Assembly (NCBI GenBank): GCA_023266355.1
Contig: JAHFQM010000001.1
Coordinates: 456,115-520,114, forward strand
DNA from: Aquabacterium sp.
GTDB taxonomy: Bacteria; Pseudomonadota; Gammaproteobacteria; Burkholderiales; Burkholderiaceae_C
DNA length: 64,000 nucleotides
Reading direction: 5' to 3'
The notes below the pieces were generated by a model. The model did not search any database and was not told the origin of the DNA. It saw nothing but the letters and a program-made list of their open reading frames with translations. This document shows, in pieces, positions 41,726-51,027 of this stretch (positions are counted from its first letter, which is position 1; each line of letters starts with the position of its first letter). The position numbers and the translations under genes are program-made.

Positions 41726-42963
41726 GCCTCGTGATGGCGGTGCGCGATTGGGTGCGCCGGGACCACCGGCAGCCTGTGCTGCGCTTTGATGACGCGGCGC
41801 AGGAGCAGCGCTTCATCGACAGCACCCAGGACGCCCGCATCCGCCACTTCATGGTCAGTGGCGTGGTGGCCTTGGTGATCTTCAACCTGTTCTTGCTGTC
41901 CGACTGGTTGATGGCGCCCGACACGTTCTGGTTGGCGGCCCGCTTGCGCTTGCTGGTGTTCACCCCGGTGGCACTGGCCGTGTTGTACCTGCCATGGCGG
42001 CGCATCGACCTGGTGAAGGCAGTGCCGGCGCATGTGGTGGAGAGCGTCATCGTGGCCAGCGGCGTGGCGGCAGCGGCGTGCCTGACCGTGGTGCTCATCG
42101 CCACGGACAGCCCCTATGCCGGCATGTACCGCTGCGGGCTCTTGCCCATCCTGGTGTATGGCACGCTGGTGCAGCGCTTCCGCTTCCGCTTCGCGCTGCT
42201 GTTTGCCGCCTGCGTGGTGGCCTGTCACCTGGCATCGCTGTGGCTGGCCATGGGCCAGCCCTCGCCCTACCCGGAGATCGAGGCGCCGGCCTTCCTCGTG
42301 CTGGTGGTGGTGGCGGGCTACACCCTCATCATGAACTTCCGCATGGAGAAGGAGGAGCGCCACCGCTTCCAGCAGAAGGAGCGCCAAGCCCTGTTGCGCA
42401 GCGAGTTGGAGGCCTCGCAGGCGCAGATGGCCGCGCTGTCGCGCCAGGATGCCCTGACCGGTGTGCCCAACCGACGGCGCTTTGACGAGGTGGCCCAAGC
42501 GCAGTGGCGCCAGCACGAGCGTTCGGGCGAATGCCTGGCGGTGTTGCTGGTCGATGTGGACCATTTCAAGGCCTACAACGACCACCATGGCCACCCCGCG
42601 GGCGACCAGTGCCTCAAGCTCGTGGCGCAAGCCTTGCAAACCGCCTTGCGGGAGCCCGACGCGGCCCTGGCGCGTTGGGGCGGCGAAGAATTCATCGTGC
42701 TGCTGCCACACGCCGATGTGGCCTTGACCGAGTCGATGGCCGCCCGTTTGTGCGCCGCGGTGCGCATGCTGGGCTTGCGCCATGGCGGGGGCGGGGTGAA
42801 CGGTGTGGTGACGATCAGCGTGGGGGCGGCACTGGCCTGCCCGGCCACCGACCGCAAGCAACTGCCTGCGGTGGCGGGTCAGGCCGATGCGGCGCTGTAC
42901 CAGGCCAAACGGGATGGGCGCGACCGCCATCGCATGGACGCGGGCAGCCGTGAGCGCTGCTGA
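41722..42963 (+). CDS. Membrane diguanylate cyclase (GGDEF), second of a tandem pair
   Basis: 413 residues, translationally coupled to the preceding gene (ATGA) and related to it over its length. Shared features include the early membrane segment with LMAPDTFWLAARLRLLVF, compared with LLTPDTVKFALWVRLLVF in the neighbour. The GGDEF domain has DALTGVPNRRRFDEV, DVDHFKAYNDHHGH and RWGGEEF. The candidate RxxD (REPD) is six rather than five residues before GGEEF, so the I-site looks displaced or lost, unlike its partner. GAGGGCAGGG precedes ATG 41722. Confidence 0.87.
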   Translation: MSLVMAVRDWVRRDHRQPVLRFDDAAQEQRFIDSTQDARIRHFMVSGVVALVIFNLFLLSDWLMAPDTFWLAARLRLLVFTPVALAVLYLPWRRIDLVKAVPAHVVESVIVASGVAAAACLTVVLIATDSPYAGMYRCGLLPILVYGTLVQRFRFRFALLFAACVVACHLASLWLAMGQPSPYPEIEAPAFLVLVVVAGYTLIMNFRMEKEERHRFQQKERQALLRSELEASQAQMAALSRQDALTGVPNRRRFDEVAQAQWRQHERSGECLAVLLVDVDHFKAYNDHHGHPAGDQCLKLVAQALQTALREPDAALARWGGEEFIVLLPHADVALTESMAARLCAAVRMLGLRHGGGGVNGVVTISVGAALACPATDRKQLPAVAGQADAALYQAKRDGRDRHRMDAGSRERC

Positions 42964-42990
42964 GCGTTGCTGGGTGTTGGGGCGAGGGCC

Positions 42991-43545
42991 TCAGCCCTGG
43001 GCCTGAACCTTGGCGTCGCGCAGCACCGCGAGGGCTTCTTGCGACCACGCCACCCAGCTGGCCTCGTACATGATCCCCGTCTTGAGGATGAGGTGCTGGA
43101 TGCGCGCTTCGCGTGAGAGCTCGGCCCCGGCAGGGAAGTCGCGCGCCTCGATGGCTTCGTAGGCGGCGAGCTTCTCGGCGTGCAGGGCGGCGCGGCGCTC
43201 GATTTCCTTGTCCAGGCCCAGCGGCCCGACGACGGCGTCGGCGCGCAGGCGCACCATGAGCTCGTCGCGCAGCTCGACCATGGGTGCCGGCTCGCGCGCC
43301 CAGCGCTTGAGCTCCTTGCGGCCGGCCGGGCAGACCTGGTAGAGCTTCTTGCGGGTGCGGCCGCCGTCCGGGGCGGCTTGCGAGGCGATCCAGCCGGCGG
43401 CCTCCATGCGGGCCAGCTCGCGGTAGATCTGCTGGTGGGTGGCGCGCCAGAAAAATCCGATGGATTTGTCGAAGCGGCGGGCCAAGTCGTAGCCGGAGGA
43501 GGACTTCTCCTGCAGCGAGGTCAGCAGTGCGTGGGCCAGGGACAT
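42991..43545 (-). CDS. PadR family transcriptional regulator
   Basis: 184 residues. An N-terminal winged helix (ALLTSLQEKSSSGYDLARRF, FFWRATHQQIYRELARMEAAGWI) is followed by a C-terminal helical dimerisation domain (PadR subfamily with vinculin-like C terminus). It is divergent from the fadH-like operon and separated by 177 bases that contain two copies of the same palindrome, so it very probably represses both itself and that operon. The inducer is unknown; an acyl-CoA or fatty acid is plausible. Confidence 0.9.
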   Translation of the reverse strand: MSLAHALLTSLQEKSSSGYDLARRFDKSIGFFWRATHQQIYRELARMEAAGWIASQAAPDGGRTRKKLYQVCPAGRKELKRWAREPAPMVELRDELMVRLRADAVVGPLGLDKEIERRAALHAEKLAAYEAIEARDFPAGAELSREARIQHLILKTGIMYEASWVAWSQEALAVLRDAKVQAQG

Positions 43546-43576
43546 GGGGTGCAGTCTAAACGGCCGACACTCAGGT

Positions 43577-43592
43577 ATGCAACCAGTTGCAT
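43577..43592. promoter_or_regulatory. PadR operator, copy 1
   Basis: ATGCAACCAGTTGCAT is a near-perfect palindrome (7+2+7) with the ATGnnnnnnnnnnCAT layout seen in PadR sites. Its right arm contains TTGCAT, which serves as the -35 of the plus-strand promoter. The reverse complement of its left arm gives a TTGCAT that could be the -35 for padR. The extended 18-mer from 43576 to 43593 recurs inverted at 43629-43646. Confidence 0.8.
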
Positions 43593-43615
43593 GGTGACGC
43601 CAAATCTCCTACATT
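43587..43615 (+). promoter_or_regulatory. Sigma-70 promoter of the fadH operon
   Basis: TTGCAT at 43587-43592 and TACATT at 43610-43615 are separated by exactly 17 bases. The predicted transcript starts near 43622, between operator copies 1 and 2. Copy 1 covers the -35 and copy 2 lies just downstream of the start, so a bound repressor at either site would block transcription. Confidence 0.65.
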
Positions 43616-43629
43616 CATGGCTCGCAGTC

Positions 43630-43645
43630 ATGCAACTGGTTGCAT
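43630..43645. promoter_or_regulatory. PadR operator, copy 2 (inverted)
   Basis: ATGCAACTGGTTGCAT is the exact reverse complement of copy 1, with identity extending to 18 bases. The two copies are 53 bases apart start to start, about five helical turns, so they present the same DNA face. Cooperative binding or looping is likely. Confidence 0.8.
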
Positions 43646-43647
43646 AG

Positions 43648-45756
<2,109 letters not shown>

Positions 45757-45776
45757 CCGACACGAAGGAGGACCCG

Positions 45777-46214
45777 ATGAGCGCGCACATCCCGAGTTCG
45801 CTGACACCGGCCGTGCAGGCCTCGCTGCACCAGTGGCACGAGATGGTCGCTGCGCGCGACCTCTCGGCCCTGCCCGGCATCCTCCACGACGAGGCCTGCT
45901 TCCGCTCGCCCATGGCCTTCAAGCCGTACAAGAGCGCCGCGGCCGTCCACCTGATCCTGGGCACTGTGCTGACGGTGTTCCAGGACTTCACTTACCACCG
46001 CAGCTTCGCCAGCGACGACGGCCTCAACGTGGTGCTGGAGTTCAGCGCGACGGTGGGCGACAAGTCGCTCAAGGGCATCGACATGATCGCCTTCGATGCG
46101 CAGGGCCGCATCGTCGATTTCGAGGTCATGGTGCGCCCCTTCAACGGCCTGCAGGCCCTGGGCGCCGAGATGGGCGCCCGCCTGGCGACCTTCCTGCCGG
46201 CTTACAAGGGTTGA
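45777..46214 (+). CDS. SnoaL/NTF2-like family protein
   Basis: 145 residues with the NTF2-like cone fold pattern: a helical N terminus (VQASLHQWHEMVAARDLSAL), then FRSPMAFKPYKSAAAVHLIL and a beta-sheet ending DMIAFDAQGRIVDFEVMVRP. Such proteins are isomerases, hydratases or ligand binders; the reaction is not determinable. GAAGGAG precedes ATG 45777, and only 20 bases separate it from fadH and from the next gene. It is probably part of the same acyl-CoA pathway. Confidence 0.8.
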   Translation: MSAHIPSSLTPAVQASLHQWHEMVAARDLSALPGILHDEACFRSPMAFKPYKSAAAVHLILGTVLTVFQDFTYHRSFASDDGLNVVLEFSATVGDKSLKGIDMIAFDAQGRIVDFEVMVRPFNGLQALGAEMGARLATFLPAYKG

Positions 46215-46234
46215 AGACCCAGGAGACACACGAC

Positions 46235-47065
46235 ATGTCCAACGCCATCCCCACGCTCGAAACCATCCGCCTGTCGCTGGCCGACAAGGTCGCCACCGTC
46301 ACCCTGAACCGGCCGGACAAGGCCAATGCCATGAACTGGCAGATGTGGCAGGACATCCGCAGCGCCATGCAGTGGGCCGACCGCACGCCCGAGGTCCGCG
46401 CCGTGGTGCTGCAGGGCGAAGGCAAGCACTTCACCTCGGGCATCGACCTGACGATGATGATGGGCCTGCAAGGCCAGATCCAGGACGATTGCGATGGCCG
46501 CATGCGCGAGAAGCTGCGCGCCCTCATCCTCGAATTGCAAGACACCCTGACCAGCCTGGAGCGCTGCCGCAAGCCCGTGCTGGCGGCCATCCACGCGGGC
46601 TGCGTCGGTGGTGGCGTGGACCTGGTGAGCTGCGCCGACATGCGCTATTGCAGCGCAGACGCCTACTTCACGATCAAGGAAATCGACATCGGCATGGTGG
46701 CCGACGTGGGCACGCTGCAGCGCTTGCCGAAAATCATCGGCAGCCAGGGCCTGGTGCGCGAGCTGGCCTACACCGGCCGCAAGGTCGATGCCGAAGAGGC
46801 GCTGCGCATCGGCCTGGTCAACCGCGTGTTCGCCACGCGCGAAGACCTGCACGCTGGCGTGCGCGAGTTGGCGCTGCAGATCGCGGCCAAGTCGCCGCTG
46901 TCCATCCGCGGCACCAAGGAAATCCTCAACCACACCCGCGACCACAGCGTGGCCGATGGCCTGCAGTACATGGCCAGCTGGAACGCGGCCATGCTGATGT
47001 CCAAGGACCTGATGACGGCGATGATGGCCTCCATGGCCAAGCAGACGCCGGAGTTCAAGGACTGA
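46235..47065 (+). CDS. Enoyl-CoA hydratase/isomerase family, delta(3,5)-delta(2,4)-dienoyl-CoA isomerase-like
   Basis: 276-residue crotonase. Oxyanion-hole segments are KHFTSGIDLTMM and HAGCVGGGVDLVSCADMRY. The segment EIDIGMVADVGTLQRLPKIIG closely resembles the mammalian ECH1 dienoyl-CoA isomerase active site, which carries the acidic residues E and D in the same positions. With fadH upstream, this fits a module for polyunsaturated or odd-position double bonds. AGGAG precedes ATG 46235. Assignment to ECH1 type rather than plain enoyl-CoA hydratase is inference from that segment. Confidence 0.85.
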   Translation: MSNAIPTLETIRLSLADKVATVTLNRPDKANAMNWQMWQDIRSAMQWADRTPEVRAVVLQGEGKHFTSGIDLTMMMGLQGQIQDDCDGRMREKLRALILELQDTLTSLERCRKPVLAAIHAGCVGGGVDLVSCADMRYCSADAYFTIKEIDIGMVADVGTLQRLPKIIGSQGLVRELAYTGRKVDAEEALRIGLVNRVFATREDLHAGVRELALQIAAKSPLSIRGTKEILNHTRDHSVADGLQYMASWNAAMLMSKDLMTAMMASMAKQTPEFKD

Positions 47066-47102
47066 AGTCGCGCGGGCTTCAAGCGGGCTTGGCGGCCTGG
47101 GC

Positions 47103-47318
47103 TCAGCGGCCCGGGCGCAGCGGCTTGAGCAGCCCGCTCAGGCCGTTGTGGTCGATCTCTTGCATCAGCGCCAGCAGCCGGCCGATCTCGCCTGGGGGGA
47201 AGCCCTCGCGGGCGAACCAGTTCAGGTAGTTGCCAGGCAGGTCGGCCAGCACGACACCTTTGTGCTTGCCAAAGGGCATGGTGTGGGTGACCAGTTTGAG
47301 CAGGTCTTCAGGGTTCAC
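47103..47318 (-). CDS. DUF3820 family protein
   Basis: 71 residues with the family core MPFGKHKGVVLADLPGNYLNWFAREGFP. The same domain occurs alone or fused to exonuclease-like proteins, and its function is not established. It starts at GTG 47318 inside the last codons of yigZ (11-base overlap), so expression is probably coupled to that gene. Confidence 0.82.
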   Translation of the reverse strand: MNPEDLLKLVTHTMPFGKHKGVVLADLPGNYLNWFAREGFPPGEIGRLLALMQEIDHNGLSGLLKPLRPGR

Positions 47319-47913
47319 CGTGGGCCTCCTCGGTCGTCCAGGCGACGCGGCCGTGTGCGGCGTCGTTCAAGCGCGTTTGCAGGGGCGCCAGCGCGCTGTC
47401 TGGCAGGCTGAAGGTGACGATCACCTCGTCGCCATGCGCCACGTCCAGCAACTGCGCGCCATGCGCATCGAGTTCGCGCCGCAACAGGCCTTCCAGCGCG
47501 TAAGGCACGCGGCAAGACGCTGTGCAGTGCCGCGTGATGGGCACCTTCTCTGCTTTCAGCAGGGCCTGGGCCACGCTGTCGGTGTAGGCGCGCACCAGAC
47601 CGCCTGCGCCCAGCTGCACGCCGCCGTAGTAGCGCACCACGGTGGCCAGCACGCCTTCGAGGTCCTGCCTGCGCAGCACTTCGAGCATGGGACGTCCGGC
47701 GGTGCCGCTGGGTTCGCCGTCGTCCACCGCCGCCGATTGGCCACCCGCCAGCAAGGCCCAGCAAACATGGGTGGCCGTGGGGTGCTCGGCCCACAGGCGC
47801 GCCACCACCTGCTGGGCTTCGGCGCGGTCGGCCACGGCCTGCACGCAGCCGATGAAGCGGCTCTTCTTGATGGTCAGTTCGCTGTGAACCGGGCTGGCCA
47901 GGCTCAGGGGCAT
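47308..47913 (-). CDS. yigZ: YigZ/IMPACT family protein (UPF0029)
   Basis: 201 residues. SELTIKKSRFIGCVQAV, DDGEPSGTAGRPMLEVLRRQ and VVRYYGGVQLGAGGLVRAY are the diagnostic blocks of the IMPACT N-terminal domain; the C-terminal half is a ferredoxin-like YigZ domain. The eukaryotic relative inhibits GCN2; the bacterial role is unknown. The start overlaps the end of the preceding hypothetical gene by 10 bases, giving a compact three-gene run. Confidence 0.9.
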   Translation of the reverse strand: MPLSLASPVHSELTIKKSRFIGCVQAVADRAEAQQVVARLWAEHPTATHVCWALLAGGQSAAVDDGEPSGTAGRPMLEVLRRQDLEGVLATVVRYYGGVQLGAGGLVRAYTDSVAQALLKAEKVPITRHCTASCRVPYALEGLLRRELDAHGAQLLDVAHGDEVIVTFSLPDSALAPLQTRLNDAAHGRVAWTTEEAHGEP

Positions 47914-48641
47914 GGCGGGACGTGCGGCAGGAGGGCCTTGGCGGCTTCGATGCGCAGGGCCAGGGGCACCGAGGCGTCGTTCATGACCTCGCGCAGGAAG
48001 GTGTGGGGGTCCAGCGCTGGCCCGGTTGCCTGGGTGGGGTGGGCTGTGTCGGAGGCGCCCTGTGCTTGCACCCAGGTCTGCGCCTCAAGCCAGGCCTGGC
48101 GCGGGATGCTGCGCAAGCGCGACAGCAACTCGGCCTGGCCTTCCGGGCTGGGGGGCAGGTCCAGCCAGGGGGTGTCGGCGAACATCGGGGCCAGGTCTGG
48201 CGCCACGAAAGCAGACCATTGTTCCGCGTCGCCCTGTTGGGCTGGGATGGCCTCAGGCCAGGTGCTGGCGTCGGGGCTGGGCCAGAGGCTCAGGCGGGCG
48301 GCTGGCACGTGCGCCAAGCAGCGCCGCTGGAGTGCGACGAGGAAGGCGTGGCCTTCGGCCACAGACACGGCTTCGGCCAGGGAGAACCACAGCTGGAAGC
48401 TGTCGGTGCCGGACACCGCGATGCCCGGTGCAGGCAAGCCGCCTTCGGCCTGAACGGCCTGCCAGACGGACGACAGGGCGTCCCACGTGGCGGGCTGGCG
48501 CAGGCCCAGCATCAGCGTGCGGGTGCGGCCTTGGGCATCGATCAGCGTGGGCGACTCACCGGTGGCCGTTGTGGCATCGGCTGCGGGCTCGGCCGCGTAC
48601 AGGCGAAGCCACTCTGCGTGCAGTCGGCTGGGAGAGCGCAT
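47904..48641 (-). CDS. Hypothetical protein, unrecognised
   Basis: 245 residues without a membrane segment or signal peptide. The N-terminal half contains GRTRTLMLGLRQPATWDALS, VSGTDSFQLWFSLAEAVSVA and LVALQRRCL. The C-terminal end is a helical HTFLREVMNDASVPLALRIE segment resembling tails of small DNA-handling proteins. Coding support comes from the overlap with yigZ, G+C-rich third positions and the absence of a better frame. I cannot assign a function. FQLWFSL with the conserved Ser/Asp could suggest a primase-like fold, but this is speculation. Confidence 0.7.
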   Translation of the reverse strand: MRSPSRLHAEWLRLYAAEPAADATTATGESPTLIDAQGRTRTLMLGLRQPATWDALSSVWQAVQAEGGLPAPGIAVSGTDSFQLWFSLAEAVSVAEGHAFLVALQRRCLAHVPAARLSLWPSPDASTWPEAIPAQQGDAEQWSAFVAPDLAPMFADTPWLDLPPSPEGQAELLSRLRSIPRQAWLEAQTWVQAQGASDTAHPTQATGPALDPHTFLREVMNDASVPLALRIEAAKALLPHVPPCP

Positions 48642-48647
48642 GGCGGC

Positions 48648-48998
48648 TCAGTCCTCGTCGGGTTCCCAGTCACCGGCTTCTTCGAAGGTGCCGCCGGCTT
48701 CGACCTTCTGGAAGGCCGCGCCAATCGGGGCCTGCAGGAAAGGGACGATGGACGGGTCGCAGTTGGCGAGGATGTTCACGTCGTAAGCGCCCTGGTTCTT
48801 GGCGTTCTCCATGTAGGCATCGCTCTCGGTGCCGGCCAGGAAGCGCCAGCCGCTGTCGTTCTGGCCGATCGGGTCTTCGCGGTACATGAAGCGCACGGGC
48901 AGGCCGGCGACGGTGATTTTGTCGGTGGCGATGCAGGTGCCCAGGCCGGTGGCCAGTGGGCGGATGTCTTCAGCGGGGATGTGGAGCTTCTTGGTCAT
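48648..48998 (-). CDS. DUF2185 (Imm33-like) protein
   Basis: 116 residues: GTCIATDKITVAGLPVRFMYRE, then NDSGWRFLAGTESDAYMENAKN and PSIVPFLQAPIGAAFQKV, a clear DUF2185 pattern. Some members are annotated as immunity proteins, but here no toxin gene is adjacent, so no immunity role can be claimed. It lies six bases upstream of the hypothetical gene at 47904-48641 and may be cotranscribed with it and yigZ. Confidence 0.85.
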   Translation of the reverse strand: MTKKLHIPAEDIRPLATGLGTCIATDKITVAGLPVRFMYREDPIGQNDSGWRFLAGTESDAYMENAKNQGAYDVNILANCDPSIVPFLQAPIGAAFQKVEAGGTFEEAGDWEPDED

Positions 48999-49061
48999 GG
49001 GGCAGCGTGCGGGAACGGGCGGTGCCCCGATTGTCCCCGACGCGGGGTGTCCCCGCGTGCC

Positions 49062-49643
49062 TCACGCGCCGCGCTTTGTGCGACGGTGCCGGGCCAGGCC
49101 CATGACGGCCAGGCCTGTGACCAGCAAGGCCACGGTTCCGGGTTCGGGCACAGGCGCGGCGGTGTAGCCACCGACGGCATCCACGTCCATCGAGAAGCTG
49201 GTGGACGCGTTGGAGACTTTCACGTAATAGAAAGCGCCGGTGAAGGCGCCTGCGATGTCCAACTGGTTGGCCACCGAGTTGATTTGCCCCACGAAGGTGT
49301 AGTTGATGTTGTCGGCACTGACCGACAGGTTCACCACTTCGGTGGCGGTGTTGAAGACGTCCACCACGAACAGGTCGTTGCCCACGCCATCGATCAAGCC
49401 ATTGGAAAATTTGACCACCAGCGAACCTTGCAGGGTGGGCGGATCGAATTTGTCACCGAGGAATTGACCGCCGCCATCCGGCGCGCCCACGACGATGCCC
49501 GAGTTGAACGAGGTGGTGTTCAACGCGGACACGAACGAGTCGGCGTAAATGGGGACTGCCGCTTGGGCGCTGGCCGAACCGAGGCACAGGCCGGCCAAGA
49601 GGGCCGAAGTAACGATTTGACGCATTTGTCGGGGGGCGGACAT
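49062..49643 (-). CDS. PEP-CTERM sorting-domain exported protein
   Basis: 193 residues. Signal peptide SALLAGLCLGSASAQA; a beta-rich middle domain (IVVGAPDGGGQFLGDKFDPP, VVNLSVSADNINYTFVGQ); and the C-terminal sorting signal VPEPGTVALLVTGLAVMGLARHRR, with the PEP motif, a hydrophobic span and a basic tail. CAGGAG precedes ATG 49643. PEP-CTERM proteins are processed by an exosortase and usually serve in exopolysaccharide or biofilm matrix. No exosortase gene is in this window. A LuxR regulator of the type often linked to exosortase loci is at 56966. Confidence 0.92.
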   Translation of the reverse strand: MSAPRQMRQIVTSALLAGLCLGSASAQAAVPIYADSFVSALNTTSFNSGIVVGAPDGGGQFLGDKFDPPTLQGSLVVKFSNGLIDGVGNDLFVVDVFNTATEVVNLSVSADNINYTFVGQINSVANQLDIAGAFTGAFYYVKVSNASTSFSMDVDAVGGYTAAPVPEPGTVALLVTGLAVMGLARHRRTKRGA

Positions 49644-49761
49644 GAACGACTCCTGAATGTGACATGCTCGGCGGGAGCTTTTGCATGCAGTGTGCAGAGT
49701 TTGCGCCATCCATGCTACCCCTCGGTGACTTGAACCACACATTTCAGGTGGGTTGAACGGC

Positions 49762-50922
49762 TCATGTGGGGCTGGGATCGTCGGTCTCTGGGGTGCGGGG
49801 TGCCTGGCGGATGGCCAGCGGGGTTTGTCCGGTCCAGCGGCGCACGGCGCGGTGCAGGGAGCTGGGTTCGGCGTAGGCGGCGCGCTGGGCGATGTCGGCC
49901 AGGGCCAGGGTGGTGTGGCGCAATTCGTGCAGCACCTGGTCCCGGCGCACTTGCTCGACGAGGTCTTTGAAGCTGAGGTTTTGCTCGGCCAGGCGGCGCT
50001 GCAGCTGCCGCGGCGAAGCGCCCAGATCGGCCTCGACCTCGGGCGCGACGTCTTCCAGCAGGGGCAGGTGGCCGGCCTGCAGGCGCGCGGCGATGTGCTG
50101 GCGCAGCACCGTGGCCAGGCGGCTGCCGTCTTGCGCCTGTTGGGCCCATTGCTGGTCGGTCACGGCGCTCATGAGGCGGTGCATGTGCGGGTCGGCGTGC
50201 GGGTTGGGCAGGTTCAGCCAGGCGGCGGGCGCCAGTTCGCTGGCCACGTCGGCATCGAAGTGCAGGGGGCAGCCGAAATAGGCCTGCAGCGGCGCCGGGT
50301 CGGCCGGGGCGGGGCAGGGCAGCCAGACGGCGTCGAGCACCAGGTGGCGGCCCGACACCCAGCGCGCAAAGGCCAGGCGGGTGGCCAGGGCGAAGGTCCA
50401 CAGCGCGGTGTCGCGGGGCACTTCGCCCAGGGGCTCCAGGCGGCTGCGGATGCGCTCGCCTTGCAGCACGTGCACCGCGCGCACCTGGGTGCAGATCAGG
50501 CTTTGCAGGCGCTCGAACAGGGCCAGGCCGTTGTCGAAGGCGGCACAGCTGATGAGGGTGTAGCCCAAGGCGCCCATGTTGGCCGGTCGCACCTGCTGGG
50601 CGATGTGCAGGGCGGTGTGCGGGTCACCACAGAGGGCTGCTGCCACGGCGAGGCCTTCGGCCAGGCGGGTGGCCGGCACCCAGCGCGTGCTGGCATCGCT
50701 GCCACCGATGGGGCTGTCGGGCAGCGCTGGCGTGCTGCCGTCGGCGTCGTCCGAAGCCAGGTCCAATCCCAAGGCGGCCAGCACGGGGCGCGCGTCCAGG
50801 TCGCGGGCGCGCACGTGGTCGGCCACCAGGCGGGCGTAGCTGGCGGCAAAGCCCAGCCCGCAGGAGGGGGCAGGCTGGGAAGACGAGGAAGACGGAGAGG
50901 GGGTGGCGGGAAGGTGGCTCAC
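49762..50922 (-). CDS. AraC family transcriptional regulator
   Basis: 386 residues. The Ser/Pro-rich first 20 residues are followed by an arabinose-binding-like effector domain of the OruR/ArgR type (GYTLISCAAFDNGLALFERLQ). A C-terminal double helix-turn-helix contains SPRQLQRRLAEQNLSFKDLV and LALADIAQRAAYAEPSSLHR. Starts at GTG 50922. It is divergent from the cytochrome P450 with a 105-base spacer, so it likely controls it. The inducer is unknown. Confidence 0.9.
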   Translation of the reverse strand: MSHLPATPSPSSSSSQPAPSCGLGFAASYARLVADHVRARDLDARPVLAALGLDLASDDADGSTPALPDSPIGGSDASTRWVPATRLAEGLAVAAALCGDPHTALHIAQQVRPANMGALGYTLISCAAFDNGLALFERLQSLICTQVRAVHVLQGERIRSRLEPLGEVPRDTALWTFALATRLAFARWVSGRHLVLDAVWLPCPAPADPAPLQAYFGCPLHFDADVASELAPAAWLNLPNPHADPHMHRLMSAVTDQQWAQQAQDGSRLATVLRQHIAARLQAGHLPLLEDVAPEVEADLGASPRQLQRRLAEQNLSFKDLVEQVRRDQVLHELRHTTLALADIAQRAAYAEPSSLHRAVRRWTGQTPLAIRQAPRTPETDDPSPT

Positions 50923-51027
50923 AGCGCCGATGGTAGATCAGCGACAGGCCCCGCTGGCACCAGAAGACAAGCCACTGGCGTGTGCGGCCAATGACATCCG
51001 CCGCGCCAGGCGGCACAGTCGGTCACC

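Noticed and set aside
48648..48998. DUF2185 protein as an immunity gene of a toxin system
   Set aside because: No adjacent toxin, no linkage to the T6SS cluster, and the family is widespread outside polymorphic toxin loci.
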